Source of the DNA: Flammeovirgaceae bacterium UBA6059 | GTDB taxonomy: Bacteria > Bacteroidota > Bacteroidia > Cytophagales > Cyclobacteriaceae | Assembly: GCA_002435755.1 (NCBI GenBank) | Contig: DIYH01000038.1 | Span: 21,588-85,587 of the forward strand | Reading direction: 5' to 3' | Length of the DNA stretch: 64,000 bases | Shown here: one piece after another, positions 26,193 to 34,501 of the stretch | Layout: each line of letters starts with the position of its first letter | Position numbering within the stretch: the first letter of the stretch is position 1 | Program-made: the position numbers and the translations under genes | The notes under the pieces: generated by a model | Told to the model about the DNA's origin: nothing | Database searches by the model: none | Seen by the model: the letters and a program-made list of their open reading frames with translations, nothing else

Positions 26193-26222
26193 TTTGAACA
26201 ATACAATACGCTATCAAATTTG
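26193..26222 (+). promoter_or_regulatory. Candidate promoter of the AI-2E-type permease gene
   Basis: TTTG (26193-26196), 18-bp spacer, CAAATTTG (26215-26222), one mismatch to TANNTTTG. It is 34 bp before the ATG at 26257. Confidence 0.45.
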
Positions 26223-26256
26223 TAGTTTGAGGATTAATCGAATCGGTACTATCTGA

Positions 26257-27363
26257 ATGGAAGCAAAAAATCATGGCAATGACCTGAACAACTACTCCAA
26301 ACTTCTGGAGATAGTGATCCGTCTGGTAATGCTGGCGCTAATGGCCTTTTGGTGTTTTCAGATCTTGCAGCCTTTTATTACGATCATTCTATGGGGTATC
26401 ATTATCTCCATAGCGCTTAATCCGGCCTATCAATGGCTAAGGAAGCGATTGAAGATAAAGGCTGGCTTAGTATCGCTTTTGATCATCCTGATCTCCTTGG
26501 CTATTTTCATAGTACCTAGTATCATGCTGACCAATTCGCTGATCGAAGGTGTGCAGTGGATCAATCGCGCTTATCAGGAAGGTGACATAGAAATACCAGC
26601 CCCTAATCCCGGTATTGCTGACCTACCGCTAATAGGAGGGTACTTGATGGACCTTTGGATCAAGGCCTCTGAGAATTTGGAAAGTGTCTTCTTTGAGTAT
26701 GGCGAGCAGCTGCGCGCTGCTGGGGGCTGGGTCCTAACGGTAATCACAGGAACTGGAAAGGCATTGCTTGAGATTGTAGTAGCGCTGATCATAGCAGGTG
26801 TGATTCTTGTCAACGCCCACAAAGGAGAAAGTGTGGCAAGGCTGGCTTTCGGTAAGCTGGCTGGATCGAAAGGCGTGGAGTTTGTCCGAGTCTCAGAACG
26901 CACTGTTAGAAATGTGGTGGTTGGGATTCTCGGGATTGCGATCCTTCAGTCGATATTGGCAGGAGCAGGGTTCGCTTTAGGAAGAGTTCCTGGCGCTGGT
27001 ATCTGGGCATTCATTTGCTTGTTTCTTTCCATTATTCAGATAGGGATAGTACCTGTAGTGCTACCAGTGGTGATCTATCTTTTTTATACTACTGACACTC
27101 TCACTGCAACATTGATCACTATCTGGCTGGTCATCGCAACGTTGACTGATAATCTATTGAAGCCCTTTGCACTCGGAAGAGGTGCAGCAGTACCTATGAT
27201 CGTCATATTCCTGGGTGCCATTGGTGGGTTTATTTCTAATGGTTTTATTGGCTTGTTTACAGGATCATTGATCTTATCGATATCCTACATATTGGTGAAG
27301 CTTTGGCTCACTGATGAAGTCAAAGAGACAGAGAAGCCCTACGGCGATGGTTTTTTTGAGTAG
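26257..27363 (+). CDS. AI-2E family permease (PerM/TqsA-like)
   Basis: A 368-residue polytopic membrane protein of the AI-2E transporter family (PF01594). There are two N-terminal helices (FWCFQILQPFITIILWGIIISIAL and LVSLLIILISLAIFIVPSIML, abbreviated by position 24-47 and 63-88), a soluble loop, then a hydrophobic C-terminal half with the family segments ILAGAGFALGRVPGAG, TLTDNLLKPFALGRGAAVP and LGAIGGFISNGFIGLF. Members include the E. coli AI-2 exporter TqsA and Na+/H+ antiporter-like proteins, so the transported species cannot be inferred. It stands alone, with a small membrane protein gene converging on it. Confidence 0.93.
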   Translation: MEAKNHGNDLNNYSKLLEIVIRLVMLALMAFWCFQILQPFITIILWGIIISIALNPAYQWLRKRLKIKAGLVSLLIILISLAIFIVPSIMLTNSLIEGVQWINRAYQEGDIEIPAPNPGIADLPLIGGYLMDLWIKASENLESVFFEYGEQLRAAGGWVLTVITGTGKALLEIVVALIIAGVILVNAHKGESVARLAFGKLAGSKGVEFVRVSERTVRNVVVGILGIAILQSILAGAGFALGRVPGAGIWAFICLFLSIIQIGIVPVVLPVVIYLFYTTDTLTATLITIWLVIATLTDNLLKPFALGRGAAVPMIVIFLGAIGGFISNGFIGLFTGSLILSISYILVKLWLTDEVKETEKPYGDGFFE

Positions 27364-27375
27364 CTTAGATTGGTT

Positions 27376-27561
27376 CTATTTTTGCCAAACAACCCCAAAT
27401 ATCTTCAGGAGAGCAGCAAGGCCACTTAGACCAAGGATAGCGTAAACGGGAATAATTATTGCTTGAACGTTTTCCATAATTCTTAGTCGTCTTGATGACT
27501 CTTGTTGAAGAGAGATCAATTCGCTAATGAGTTCATAGTGTTCCCTTACCTTATTTTCCAA
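27376..27561 (-). CDS. Small single-span membrane protein, hypothetical
   Basis: A 61-residue frame with a TTG start; an in-frame stop two codons upstream leaves no longer version. The N-terminal half is a charged helix (ENKVREHYELISELISLQQE, split at residue 20) and the C-terminal half a hydrophobic span (VQAIIIPVYAILGLSGLAAL) ending in KIFGVVWQK. The pattern looks protein-like, and the frame is the only one in this 360-bp stretch between the permease and superoxide dismutase. It converges on the permease gene with a 12-bp gap. No family is recognised. Confidence 0.45.
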   Translation of the reverse strand: MENKVREHYELISELISLQQESSRRLRIMENVQAIIIPVYAILGLSGLAALLKIFGVVWQK

Positions 27562-27668
27562 TATTCATAACTCTGAATATAACAAATTGAACATTCAATC
27601 ATTTGATTCTAGTTTTATGAAACTAGGTGATGAGGTTTAAACCATATTGACCAATAACAGGACGAAAT

Positions 27669-27702
27669 AAAAAAATCCTGACTAAGTCATCAGCCAGGAT
27701 TT
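27669..27702 (-). terminator. Terminator of the superoxide dismutase gene
   Basis: Stem AAATCCTG / CAGGATTT with a 14-base loop. On the minus strand the second arm runs into a seven-T tract. It begins 22 bp past the sod stop codon. Confidence 0.88.
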
Positions 27703-27724
27703 CAGTCATACGTCTTTACTTACA

Positions 27725-28324
27725 TTAAGCAGCAGCAAACCGCTTAGCTACTTCGTCCCAGTTTACTACATTGAAAAAAGCCGAAATGTAATCGGGTCTT
27801 CTGTTCTGATAGTTAAGGTAATAAGCGTGCTCCCATACGTCAAGTCCAAGGATTGGAGTACCAGAGCAGCCAACACCAGGCATCAAAGGATTGTCCTGAT
27901 TAGCGGTAGAGCATACTTCTAGTTTGCCATCTTTAACACATAGCCAGGCCCAACCAGAGCCAAACCTTGTCGCCGCAGCGTCAGAAAACTTCTGCTTGAA
28001 ATCATCAAAAGAACCAAAAGCCTCATCAATAGCGGCTGCCAGATCTCCGGTAGGACTACCACCACCATTGGGCCCCATGATCGACCAGAACAGCGTGTGA
28101 TTGAAATGTCCACCCCCGTTGTTTCTTACAGCATTGTTGTCAGAGTGGTCCTTGCAAAGATCTTCTATGGACTTACCGTCCATATCAGTGCCTTCTATCG
28201 CACCATTAACTTTGGCTACATAAGCAGCATGATGCTTTCCATGATGGATCTCCATCGTACGAGCATCTATATGAGGCTCAAGTGCATTGTGTGCATAGGG
28301 TAAAGCGGGTAATTCGAATGCCAT
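27725..28324 (-). CDS. Superoxide dismutase, Fe/Mn family (Mn-type signature)
   Basis: A 199-residue cytoplasmic enzyme that dismutes superoxide. The four metal ligands are present: His in IHHGKHH, His in HFNHTLFW, and Asp and His in DVWEHAYY. The GGGHFNH segment and the Gln in ANQDNPLM are the arrangement usual in Mn-dependent members rather than Fe-dependent ones, but a cambialistic enzyme is possible. Length is normal and no signal peptide is present. It is monocistronic, with a promoter and a strong terminator. Confidence 0.97.
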   Translation of the reverse strand: MAFELPALPYAHNALEPHIDARTMEIHHGKHHAAYVAKVNGAIEGTDMDGKSIEDLCKDHSDNNAVRNNGGGHFNHTLFWSIMGPNGGGSPTGDLAAAIDEAFGSFDDFKQKFSDAAATRFGSGWAWLCVKDGKLEVCSTANQDNPLMPGVGCSGTPILGLDVWEHAYYLNYQNRRPDYISAFFNVVNWDEVAKRFAAA

Positions 28325-28366
28325 GATATGTTTGAATTTTTAGTTGAAAACAAATTAACATTTAGC

Positions 28367-28374
28367 CAAAAGTA
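28367..28374 (-). promoter_or_regulatory. -7 promoter element of the superoxide dismutase gene
   Basis: On the minus strand TACTTTTG matches TANNTTTG exactly, 43 bp before the start codon. No clear -33 TTTG is seen at the usual distance. Confidence 0.5.
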
Positions 28375-28438
28375 GTACCAAGATCACTTAGTAAGTAATA
28401 TTATCACACCAACGGCCTCAGTGATAACCAACCACAGC

Positions 28439-28894
28439 TTATGATTGTTCCCCTCTCAATTTTGAAAAAAAGCTGGTAACAAGAGCTGCACATTCTTCAG
28501 CCCTTACGCCGGTTTTTACTGTAGTCTTTGGATGCAGTATTTGCTCACTGATTCTAGCAAAACCGCGCTTAGGATCTGAAGCGCCATAGACGATCCCTTC
28601 GAGCTGTGCCCAAGCAGTAGCACCAGCACACATTACGCAAGGCTCAAGGGTAACAAAAAGGCGACATTGCGTTAGGTACTTTGCCCCAAGATGATTTTCC
28701 GCAGCAGTAATGGCAAGTATCTCAGCATGGGCCGTTACATCATTGAGTCGTTCTACATCGTTGTGGGCTCTTGCTATGATTTTGTTTTCGCAAACTACTA
28801 CAGCCCCAACCGGAATCTCCCCCAGATCATAGGCCAACTTAGCCTGTTTCAGGGCTTCATTCATATAATGCTCATCAGAGTGTACAGTGAGCAT
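28439..28894 (-). CDS. tadA: tRNA-specific adenosine deaminase
   Basis: A 151-residue zinc deaminase that converts A34 to inosine in tRNA-Arg(ACG). The zinc site is HAE (in TAHAEILAI) plus PCVMCAGA (PCxxC), and the segment KRGF near the C-terminal half is typical of TadA. An alternative is a guanine or cytosine deaminase of the same fold, but length and motifs fit TadA best. The start codon overlaps the stop of the upstream secreted-protein gene by one base (TAATG), so the two are cotranscribed. Confidence 0.92.
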   Translation of the reverse strand: MLTVHSDEHYMNEALKQAKLAYDLGEIPVGAVVVCENKIIARAHNDVERLNDVTAHAEILAITAAENHLGAKYLTQCRLFVTLEPCVMCAGATAWAQLEGIVYGASDPKRGFARISEQILHPKTTVKTGVRAEECAALVTSFFSKLRGEQS

Positions 28895-29475
28895 TACTTT
28901 TTGATCTTAACAGAATTCATGATCTCAGCAGCCACCGATTGCCACTCCTGCTTGTGACGAAGGGGTACAGTCAGGTTGAACACCCATGATTTTCCATTCA
29001 CAATGGCATATTGGATGTAGGTATATTTTCTGATCTCCGGTTTTTGAGAAAATGCATTGTCCTCATCCTTGACCACAGACTCAAACTCAAAGACCGCAAA
29101 CTGACGACCATTGATGTCCTTGAGCTCCTCATTGATGAAGTTTACCTCAGTATAGAGACCTGATATATTAGCTTTATAAAAGTCTTTAAGAATGATCAGA
29201 TCATTTTCAGACCATTCGGTAAGGCTTTCATTTACACCCAGGTCTACTATATTGCGCCGGTCTGTGTACATGGCTATTGGCCGCCTGTTGGTAAAGTAGC
29301 GGTCCGCGATTTCGTCATTGGTCATGGGTCGAAAATCGTTAGGAACAGAAAGACTAATGTTCTTGGTGGCATCTGCCCTCACCAATGTCTGGGCATTGCT
29401 TTTTTCTGGTAAGAAAATGGCCCAGCACACCAGCGCAAAAAGTGCAATCTGAGTAAAAGAGACTGAATTTTTCAT
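28894..29475 (-). CDS. Secreted hypothetical protein upstream of tadA
   Basis: A 193-residue protein starting at ATG 29475, where a signal peptide begins (KNSVSFTQIALFALVCWAIF, then LPEKSNAQ). The frame extends upstream to 29592, but that part overlaps the aspS promoter region and lacks a signal, so I reject the longer start. The mature protein looks like a small mixed alpha/beta domain (ISLSVPNDFRPMTNDEIADRY, split; then FAVFEFESVV) resembling the lipocalin-like or PsbP/MOG-like stress proteins, but I do not recognise a named family. It is coupled to tadA by a one-base overlap. Confidence 0.82.
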   Translation of the reverse strand: MKNSVSFTQIALFALVCWAIFLPEKSNAQTLVRADATKNISLSVPNDFRPMTNDEIADRYFTNRRPIAMYTDRRNIVDLGVNESLTEWSENDLIILKDFYKANISGLYTEVNFINEELKDINGRQFAVFEFESVVKDEDNAFSQKPEIRKYTYIQYAIVNGKSWVFNLTVPLRHKQEWQSVAAEIMNSVKIKK

Positions 29476-29534
29476 GATCAATTCCCTGTAGTGGTTAATT
29501 GTTGGCCTTGGTCGCTCAAAGCTAAAACTATTGC

Positions 29535-29542
29535 TATTTTTG
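29535..29542 (+). promoter_or_regulatory. -7 promoter element of aspS
   Basis: TATTTTTG matches TANNTTTG exactly, 37 bp before the aspS ATG. A TTGG lies upstream at 29508-29511 but at 23 bp spacing, longer than usual. Confidence 0.5.
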
Positions 29543-29579
29543 CGGCTCATATTTCGAACGAACTTGACTAATTGATAGT

Positions 29580-31331
29580 ATGCTGAGGACACATACCTGC
29601 GGAGAACTAAGAATAGAGCATGTAGACGAGAGTGTAGTGCTTACCGGATGGGTGCAAAAAATGAGAGATAAAGGTGGGGTGGTATGGATTGATCTAAGAG
29701 ATCGCTACGGCATTACGCAACTGGTGTTTGAGGATCGTGTCACCCTAGATGAAGTTAATGAACAGGCTAAAAAAGTAGGACGTGAGTTCGTACTTAAGGC
29801 TGTAGGAAAAGTGGTGGAACGATATTCAAAGAATACTAACATCCCTACCGGTGAAATAGAGATCAGAGTGGAAGAACTCGAGGTGCTTAATGCATCGAAA
29901 ACTCCTCCATTTACGATAGAGGATGAGACGGACGGTGGAGAAGATCTTCGCATGAAGTATCGCTATCTTGACCTTCGTCGTGAGCCTGTCCGCAACAGTC
30001 TAATGCTTCGTCATAAGATGATGCAGGAGACTCGTCGCTACCTTGATGGACTTGAGTTCATTGAAGTGGAAACCCCTGTCCTGATCAAGTCGACTCCTGA
30101 GGGTGCGCGAGATTTTCTCGTACCTTCTCGAATCAATGCTGGTGAGTTTTACGCGCTACCGCAATCTCCCCAGACATTCAAGCAATTGCTGATGGTGTCA
30201 GGTTTTGATAGGTACTTTCAGATTGTCAAGTGCTTTAGAGATGAAGACTTAAGGGCAGACCGTCAGCCCGAGTTTACCCAGATTGACTGTGAGATGTCAT
30301 TTGTCACTCAGGAAGATGTGCTTAACACTTTTGAAGGATTGGTAAAGCATTTATTCACGAGTGTAAGAGGAGTGGAGGTCGATGACTTTCCTCGAATGAC
30401 TTATGCTGATGCGATGAAGTATTACGGTAGTGATAAGCCAGACATCCGATTTGGAATGAAGTTCACTGAGCTTAATGAAGAAGCTCAAGGTAAAGGATTT
30501 GTGGTGTTCGATAGCGCCGAGCTCGTGGTGGGAATAGCTGCTGAAGGTTGTGCAGAGTACACGCGCAAAGAGCTGGATAAGCTAACGGAATTTGTGAAGA
30601 AACCTCAAATCGGTGCTAAGGGATTAGTTTATGTGAAGTGTAACTCCGATGGTAGCTTCAAGTCTTCTGTTGACAAGTTTTTTGATCAGGACCAACTCAA
30701 GGTCTGGGCTGAAAAAATGGGTGCCAAACCAGGAGATCTGCTCTTAGTACTGGCAGGAGAAGCGGATAAGACCAGGAAAGCACTCAACGAGTTGAGACTT
30801 GAACTGGGGTCCAGGCTAGGCTTAAGACCTGCAGATCAATTCGCTCCGCTGTGGGTATTGGACTTCCCACTACTGGAGTGGGATGAGGAGAGCGAACGAT
30901 ATCATGCTATGCACCATCCTTTCACTTCTCCTAAGACCGAAGATATGTCACTTCTGGACTCGACACCAGGCGCGGTAAGGGCCAATGCGTATGACATGGT
31001 AGTAAACGGTGTAGAGATAGGTGGTGGATCGATCAGGATTCACAACAAGGAAACCCAACAGTTGATGTTTAAGCATTTGGGCTTCTCGGATGAAGAGGCG
31101 AGGCAGCAATTCGGCTTTTTGATGGATGCTTTTGAGTATGGCGCACCTCCTCACGGTGGTATTGCATTTGGGTTTGATCGTATATGTTCGCTCTTTGGCG
31201 GCCAGGAATCGATCCGAGATTTTATCGCCTTTCCTAAGAATACATCGGGGCGTGATATGATGATAGACTCTCCTTCGCCAGTAGACAATGAGCAGTTGAG
31301 AGATCTTCACATTGCCAACCTACCGGAATAA
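29580..31331 (+). CDS. aspS: Aspartyl-tRNA synthetase
   Basis: A 583-residue class II aminoacyl-tRNA synthetase of the bacterial type. It has the N-terminal OB-fold anticodon-binding domain (VVLTGWVQKMRDKGGVVWIDL in parts), motif 2 (KCFRDEDLRADRQPEFTQID), the bacterial GAD insertion (residues ~300-410) and motif 3 (GGIAFGFDRICSLFGG). Length and order are normal. Whether it is discriminating or also charges tRNA-Asn cannot be told here, since no gatCAB lies in the window. The next gene starts 17 bp downstream. Confidence 0.98.
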   Translation: MLRTHTCGELRIEHVDESVVLTGWVQKMRDKGGVVWIDLRDRYGITQLVFEDRVTLDEVNEQAKKVGREFVLKAVGKVVERYSKNTNIPTGEIEIRVEELEVLNASKTPPFTIEDETDGGEDLRMKYRYLDLRREPVRNSLMLRHKMMQETRRYLDGLEFIEVETPVLIKSTPEGARDFLVPSRINAGEFYALPQSPQTFKQLLMVSGFDRYFQIVKCFRDEDLRADRQPEFTQIDCEMSFVTQEDVLNTFEGLVKHLFTSVRGVEVDDFPRMTYADAMKYYGSDKPDIRFGMKFTELNEEAQGKGFVVFDSAELVVGIAAEGCAEYTRKELDKLTEFVKKPQIGAKGLVYVKCNSDGSFKSSVDKFFDQDQLKVWAEKMGAKPGDLLLVLAGEADKTRKALNELRLELGSRLGLRPADQFAPLWVLDFPLLEWDEESERYHAMHHPFTSPKTEDMSLLDSTPGAVRANAYDMVVNGVEIGGGSIRIHNKETQQLMFKHLGFSDEEARQQFGFLMDAFEYGAPPHGGIAFGFDRICSLFGGQESIRDFIAFPKNTSGRDMMIDSPSPVDNEQLRDLHIANLPE

Positions 31332-31348
31332 TAGCGTTCGTTGCTGAA

Positions 31349-32464
31349 ATGACCTGGTCATCAGTCATACACTCAGCTTTGGTGAGTAAGGTTGTTCTTT
31401 TGCTGATAGCAACACCTCTTCATGCCCAGGAGAGCGACACTACGAATCAAAAAGATTGGGACCTAGCTGTTTACCCGGCGATTAGTTATCGACCTGAGAC
31501 GCGTTTACAACTGGGTGTCATTGGCTTTATTGTCATTAGTGACGAAGAGGATAGACAGAACGAATATTACAGGCCCATATCTATTTCTCCTTATGCACTC
31601 TACACTTTTAACAATCAGTTTATCACCTCCATTGATTATGAGGGTTATTTAAATAATGGCTGGCTAGTAACCGCCAATCCTAGGTTTCTAGATTATCCGG
31701 ACTTCTACTTTGGTATTGGGATTGACTCGGAGCTTGAGAACGAAGAACGTTTTGATGATACTTATTTCCAACTGGAGGCCGCTGTACTTAATGAAAAGAA
31801 GCCTAACCTTTTTATTGGTGGCCGGCTCGATTTTCGTACTGATCGCCTTTCCCAATTTGATGCCGATGGTAGTTTGGTGACAGATCAGCCGGCTGGTTTC
31901 GAAGGTGGTCAGTTGCTGGGTATCGGTCCTGCCCTAGTATGGGATACTCGTGACAATGTACTATGGCCAACAGGAGGTCATTTGCTCAATGTAGAGCTAT
32001 CTTATTTCACTGATGCATTAGGTATGGATTACGAATATGGGCGCTACCTTATTGACTATCGCCGCTACAAGATGCTCTGGAATGAAAAGAATGTGCTAGC
32101 ATTTCAAGCAAGGTTGAATGGTCGTTCTGGTAGTAATGTTCCCTTTTATGCGCTACCTCAGCTCGGTGGGGATGAGCAACTTCGTGGTATCGCCAATGAA
32201 AACCTGTACCGTGACAACAATGCAATATTTGTACAAGCGGAAGCCCGCAAAGATCTTTTCTGGCGACTTGGCGGAGTATTGTTCGCCGGAGCAGGTACCG
32301 TCTACAATGACTGGTCTAACCCAGTAGAAGAAGTGAAGGTAGTCTATGGCCTGGGTGCGCGCTTTCAAACGCTACGGAATCAGAAGCTCAATGTGCGTGT
32401 AGATATGGGTTTCTCACAAGAAGGTCAGAACGCATTGTACATCTCCATTCGCGAAGCGTTTTAA
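31349..32464 (+). CDS. Omp85/BamA-like outer membrane barrel protein without POTRA domains
   Basis: A 371-residue outer membrane protein with a signal peptide (SKVVLLLIATPLHAQ). The whole mature part is barrel strands of the surface-antigen D15 type, with the conserved late motif PTGGHLLNVEL, the region LPQLGGDEQLRGI (equivalent of the VRGF/Y substrate-exit motif) and a C-terminal Phe (SIREAF). No POTRA domains precede the barrel, so it is not BamA or TamA itself, and its role in the envelope is unknown. It lies 17 bp after aspS and probably shares its transcript. It ends one base from the convergent response regulator gene. Confidence 0.9.
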   Translation: MTWSSVIHSALVSKVVLLLIATPLHAQESDTTNQKDWDLAVYPAISYRPETRLQLGVIGFIVISDEEDRQNEYYRPISISPYALYTFNNQFITSIDYEGYLNNGWLVTANPRFLDYPDFYFGIGIDSELENEERFDDTYFQLEAAVLNEKKPNLFIGGRLDFRTDRLSQFDADGSLVTDQPAGFEGGQLLGIGPALVWDTRDNVLWPTGGHLLNVELSYFTDALGMDYEYGRYLIDYRRYKMLWNEKNVLAFQARLNGRSGSNVPFYALPQLGGDEQLRGIANENLYRDNNAIFVQAEARKDLFWRLGGVLFAGAGTVYNDWSNPVEEVKVVYGLGARFQTLRNQKLNVRVDMGFSQEGQNALYISIREAF

Positions 32465-32465
32465 T

Positions 32466-33272
32466 TTATATCTGAGCCTGTAGTAGTTTGTCAAGACAGC
32501 CGCGATAGTTGCGACTCAGATTAAGCTGCTTACCATTGATCAATGTCACACAGTAATCACCATTGTTTTTCGATTTTAGCTCTTTGAGATGCCGGACATT
32601 GATGATGCTGGACTTATGAATCCTGAAAAACTCCCTGGAAGGCAATAGTTCCTCCATACTTCTTAAGCTCTTTCTGACCAAATAGTATCGGTCTGCCACA
32701 TGGATCTTGATGTAATAATCATACGCTTCTATCCAGCAAACGTCATGAAGCTCAACAAAGTGGATTTTTCCCATCGACTTAATGACCATACGCTTTGACG
32801 TATCGACTTCATTGGGAGAGGTGTGGATGATAGCATCATTCTCTTTTACCAGTTTGTCTTTCTGATAGTCCTTGAGGAGCTGCCTGAGCTTTTCGTTCAT
32901 CGTACTTTGATCGATTTTGTCTTTGGCATGAGTCAGGGCCTGAAAGAGGCGTTGGTTGGTAAAGGGCTTAAGGATGTAGTCAACAGCGTGGTGTTCAAAT
33001 GCTTTGAGTGCATACTGATCAAAAGCCGTCACGAAAATGATCGCAGGAATAGGTTCCTTGAGATTATTCAGAACATCAAAACCGTTGATCTCTGGCATTT
33101 GTATATCAAGCAGTACTACATCAGGTTTGTATTGATTGATCATGTGAATTGCTTCTAACCCATTTTTGCTCACATCGATGAGTTCATAGTCATCTGAGTT
33201 GGCAATGAGCGCTTTGAGCCCTTCACGGGCCTCTTCTTCATCGTCAACGATGATCACACTGATCTTGCTCAT
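32466..33272 (-). CDS. LytTR-family response regulator
   Basis: A 268-residue regulator with an N-terminal receiver domain (IIVDDEEEAREGLKALI; phospho-acceptor Asp in VVLLDIQMPEINGF; Thr in IFVTAFDQYALKAF; Lys in DYILKPF) and a C-terminal LytTR DNA-binding domain (VCWIEAYDYYIKIHV, then REFFRIHKSSIINVRHLKEL). It overlaps the upstream sensor kinase gene by four bases (ATGA), forming an AgrA/LytS-type two-component pair. The signal and targets are unknown; no obvious transporter genes flank it. Confidence 0.96.
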   Translation of the reverse strand: MSKISVIIVDDEEEAREGLKALIANSDDYELIDVSKNGLEAIHMINQYKPDVVLLDIQMPEINGFDVLNNLKEPIPAIIFVTAFDQYALKAFEHHAVDYILKPFTNQRLFQALTHAKDKIDQSTMNEKLRQLLKDYQKDKLVKENDAIIHTSPNEVDTSKRMVIKSMGKIHFVELHDVCWIEAYDYYIKIHVADRYYLVRKSLRSMEELLPSREFFRIHKSSIINVRHLKELKSKNNGDYCVTLINGKQLNLSRNYRGCLDKLLQAQI

Positions 33273-34387
33273 GATATTCGGGGTTTTATTGGAAATTTCA
33301 TTTTGACCACTACGCCTACAGGTTCCTGGTAAGTGATCTCAAAAGAGTGGTCCTCCTTATAGAGCTGTTCAAGTCTTTTTTGCGTGTTTGACAGGCCGAT
33401 TCCATTACCATTTTCAGGATCGGGAGAAGTGTCAAGATATGGAGCGGTGTTCATTATCTCTAAGTGCAGGTTAGTTCCTTCTACCTGTGATTTGATTTTT
33501 ATGCAGCCTTGCCCCATAGTCTTACTCAGACCATGCTTGATGGCGTTCTCAATGATCGGTTGGAGTATCATATTGGGGACCATAGCCATGCGACTGGATT
33601 CCTCTATTTCATAGATCACTTTGATGTTATCCTTGAATCGCACCTGCTCTATGTCCAGGTATTTTTGGACTAATGCAAGCTCATCACTCAATGGCACGAG
33701 CTGATCATTTTCTCCGGTCAAGGTAGACCTCAGTAAGTCACTTAGGCCCGATACCATGTCCACAGCCTGCTCATCTTTGTCACGTCTGATCAACATGCTG
33801 ATGGTATTGAGCGCATTAAACAGAAAGTGTGGTTGCAGCTGCATTTTTAGTGTCTGAAGTTGGGATTGTGATAGCTGCGATTCCAGCTTGAGTGTCTGTA
33901 TATATTGGTTTTGGTATTTGCGATAGTAATCCCAGCCAAAGATGATCAGCGTAAGTATCCAGTAGACAATGATGCTGCTCGTCATCATCGGCCAATCCCA
34001 CTTCAGGCTCATGACCCATGCCTCTCCCATTGACCTATCAGCAAACATCGGATGCCCCCACCATGTGGCGAGTACGGTCATCAACGACACCATCAATAGT
34101 AGGTGAAGCAGACTAAAAATCAAGCTATTTCCAATGTGAATGTGAAGGACTTGGGGCCAGATGATGTGCTTAGTTTTCTGATAAGATGAGTAGATATAGT
34201 AGCTAAGTACCCACATGGGGTAATAATAGGCTAGGTTGTAACCGAGCTGGTTGAGTATCGAGTACTCATTGCCCTCCGACTGACTGAATGCATAGGCCCG
34301 TAGAAGACTGAGGCCGACCAGTAAATTCCAAATGATGGCATTGACAATGGCTAAGGTCCTTTTGGTTACGAGAGGGTTTTTGTTCAT
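33269..34387 (-). CDS. LytS/YehU-type sensor histidine kinase
   Basis: A 372-residue membrane sensor. Four hydrophobic helices span roughly residues 10-160, followed by a coiled linker (SQLSQSQLQTLKMQL), the His_kinase box LQPHFLFNALNTISML with the phospho-His, and a HATPase domain with N box (IIENAIKHGLSK) and G box (NGNGIGLSNTQKRLEQLY). It has no extracellular sensor domain, so sensing is probably by the membrane segment. It is cotranscribed with the LytTR regulator. The divergent GDPD gene starts 114 bp away. Confidence 0.96.
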   Translation of the reverse strand: MNKNPLVTKRTLAIVNAIIWNLLVGLSLLRAYAFSQSEGNEYSILNQLGYNLAYYYPMWVLSYYIYSSYQKTKHIIWPQVLHIHIGNSLIFSLLHLLLMVSLMTVLATWWGHPMFADRSMGEAWVMSLKWDWPMMTSSIIVYWILTLIIFGWDYYRKYQNQYIQTLKLESQLSQSQLQTLKMQLQPHFLFNALNTISMLIRRDKDEQAVDMVSGLSDLLRSTLTGENDQLVPLSDELALVQKYLDIEQVRFKDNIKVIYEIEESSRMAMVPNMILQPIIENAIKHGLSKTMGQGCIKIKSQVEGTNLHLEIMNTAPYLDTSPDPENGNGIGLSNTQKRLEQLYKEDHSFEITYQEPVGVVVKMKFPIKPRIS

Positions 34388-34501
34388 AGAGATTCGCTAC
34401 CGCAATAGACAAAAAAACTGCAATAGGTGATCGAGTTATGCAGTAAAGTGAGATTTAACCAGTGATATGCTGATCAAAATCTTATTGTACGTGCAAGACG
34501 C

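Noticed and set aside
29476..29592. N-terminal extension of the secreted protein upstream of tadA
   Set aside because: The extension would run through the aspS promoter region and past its start, and would bury the signal peptide; ATG 29475 is better.
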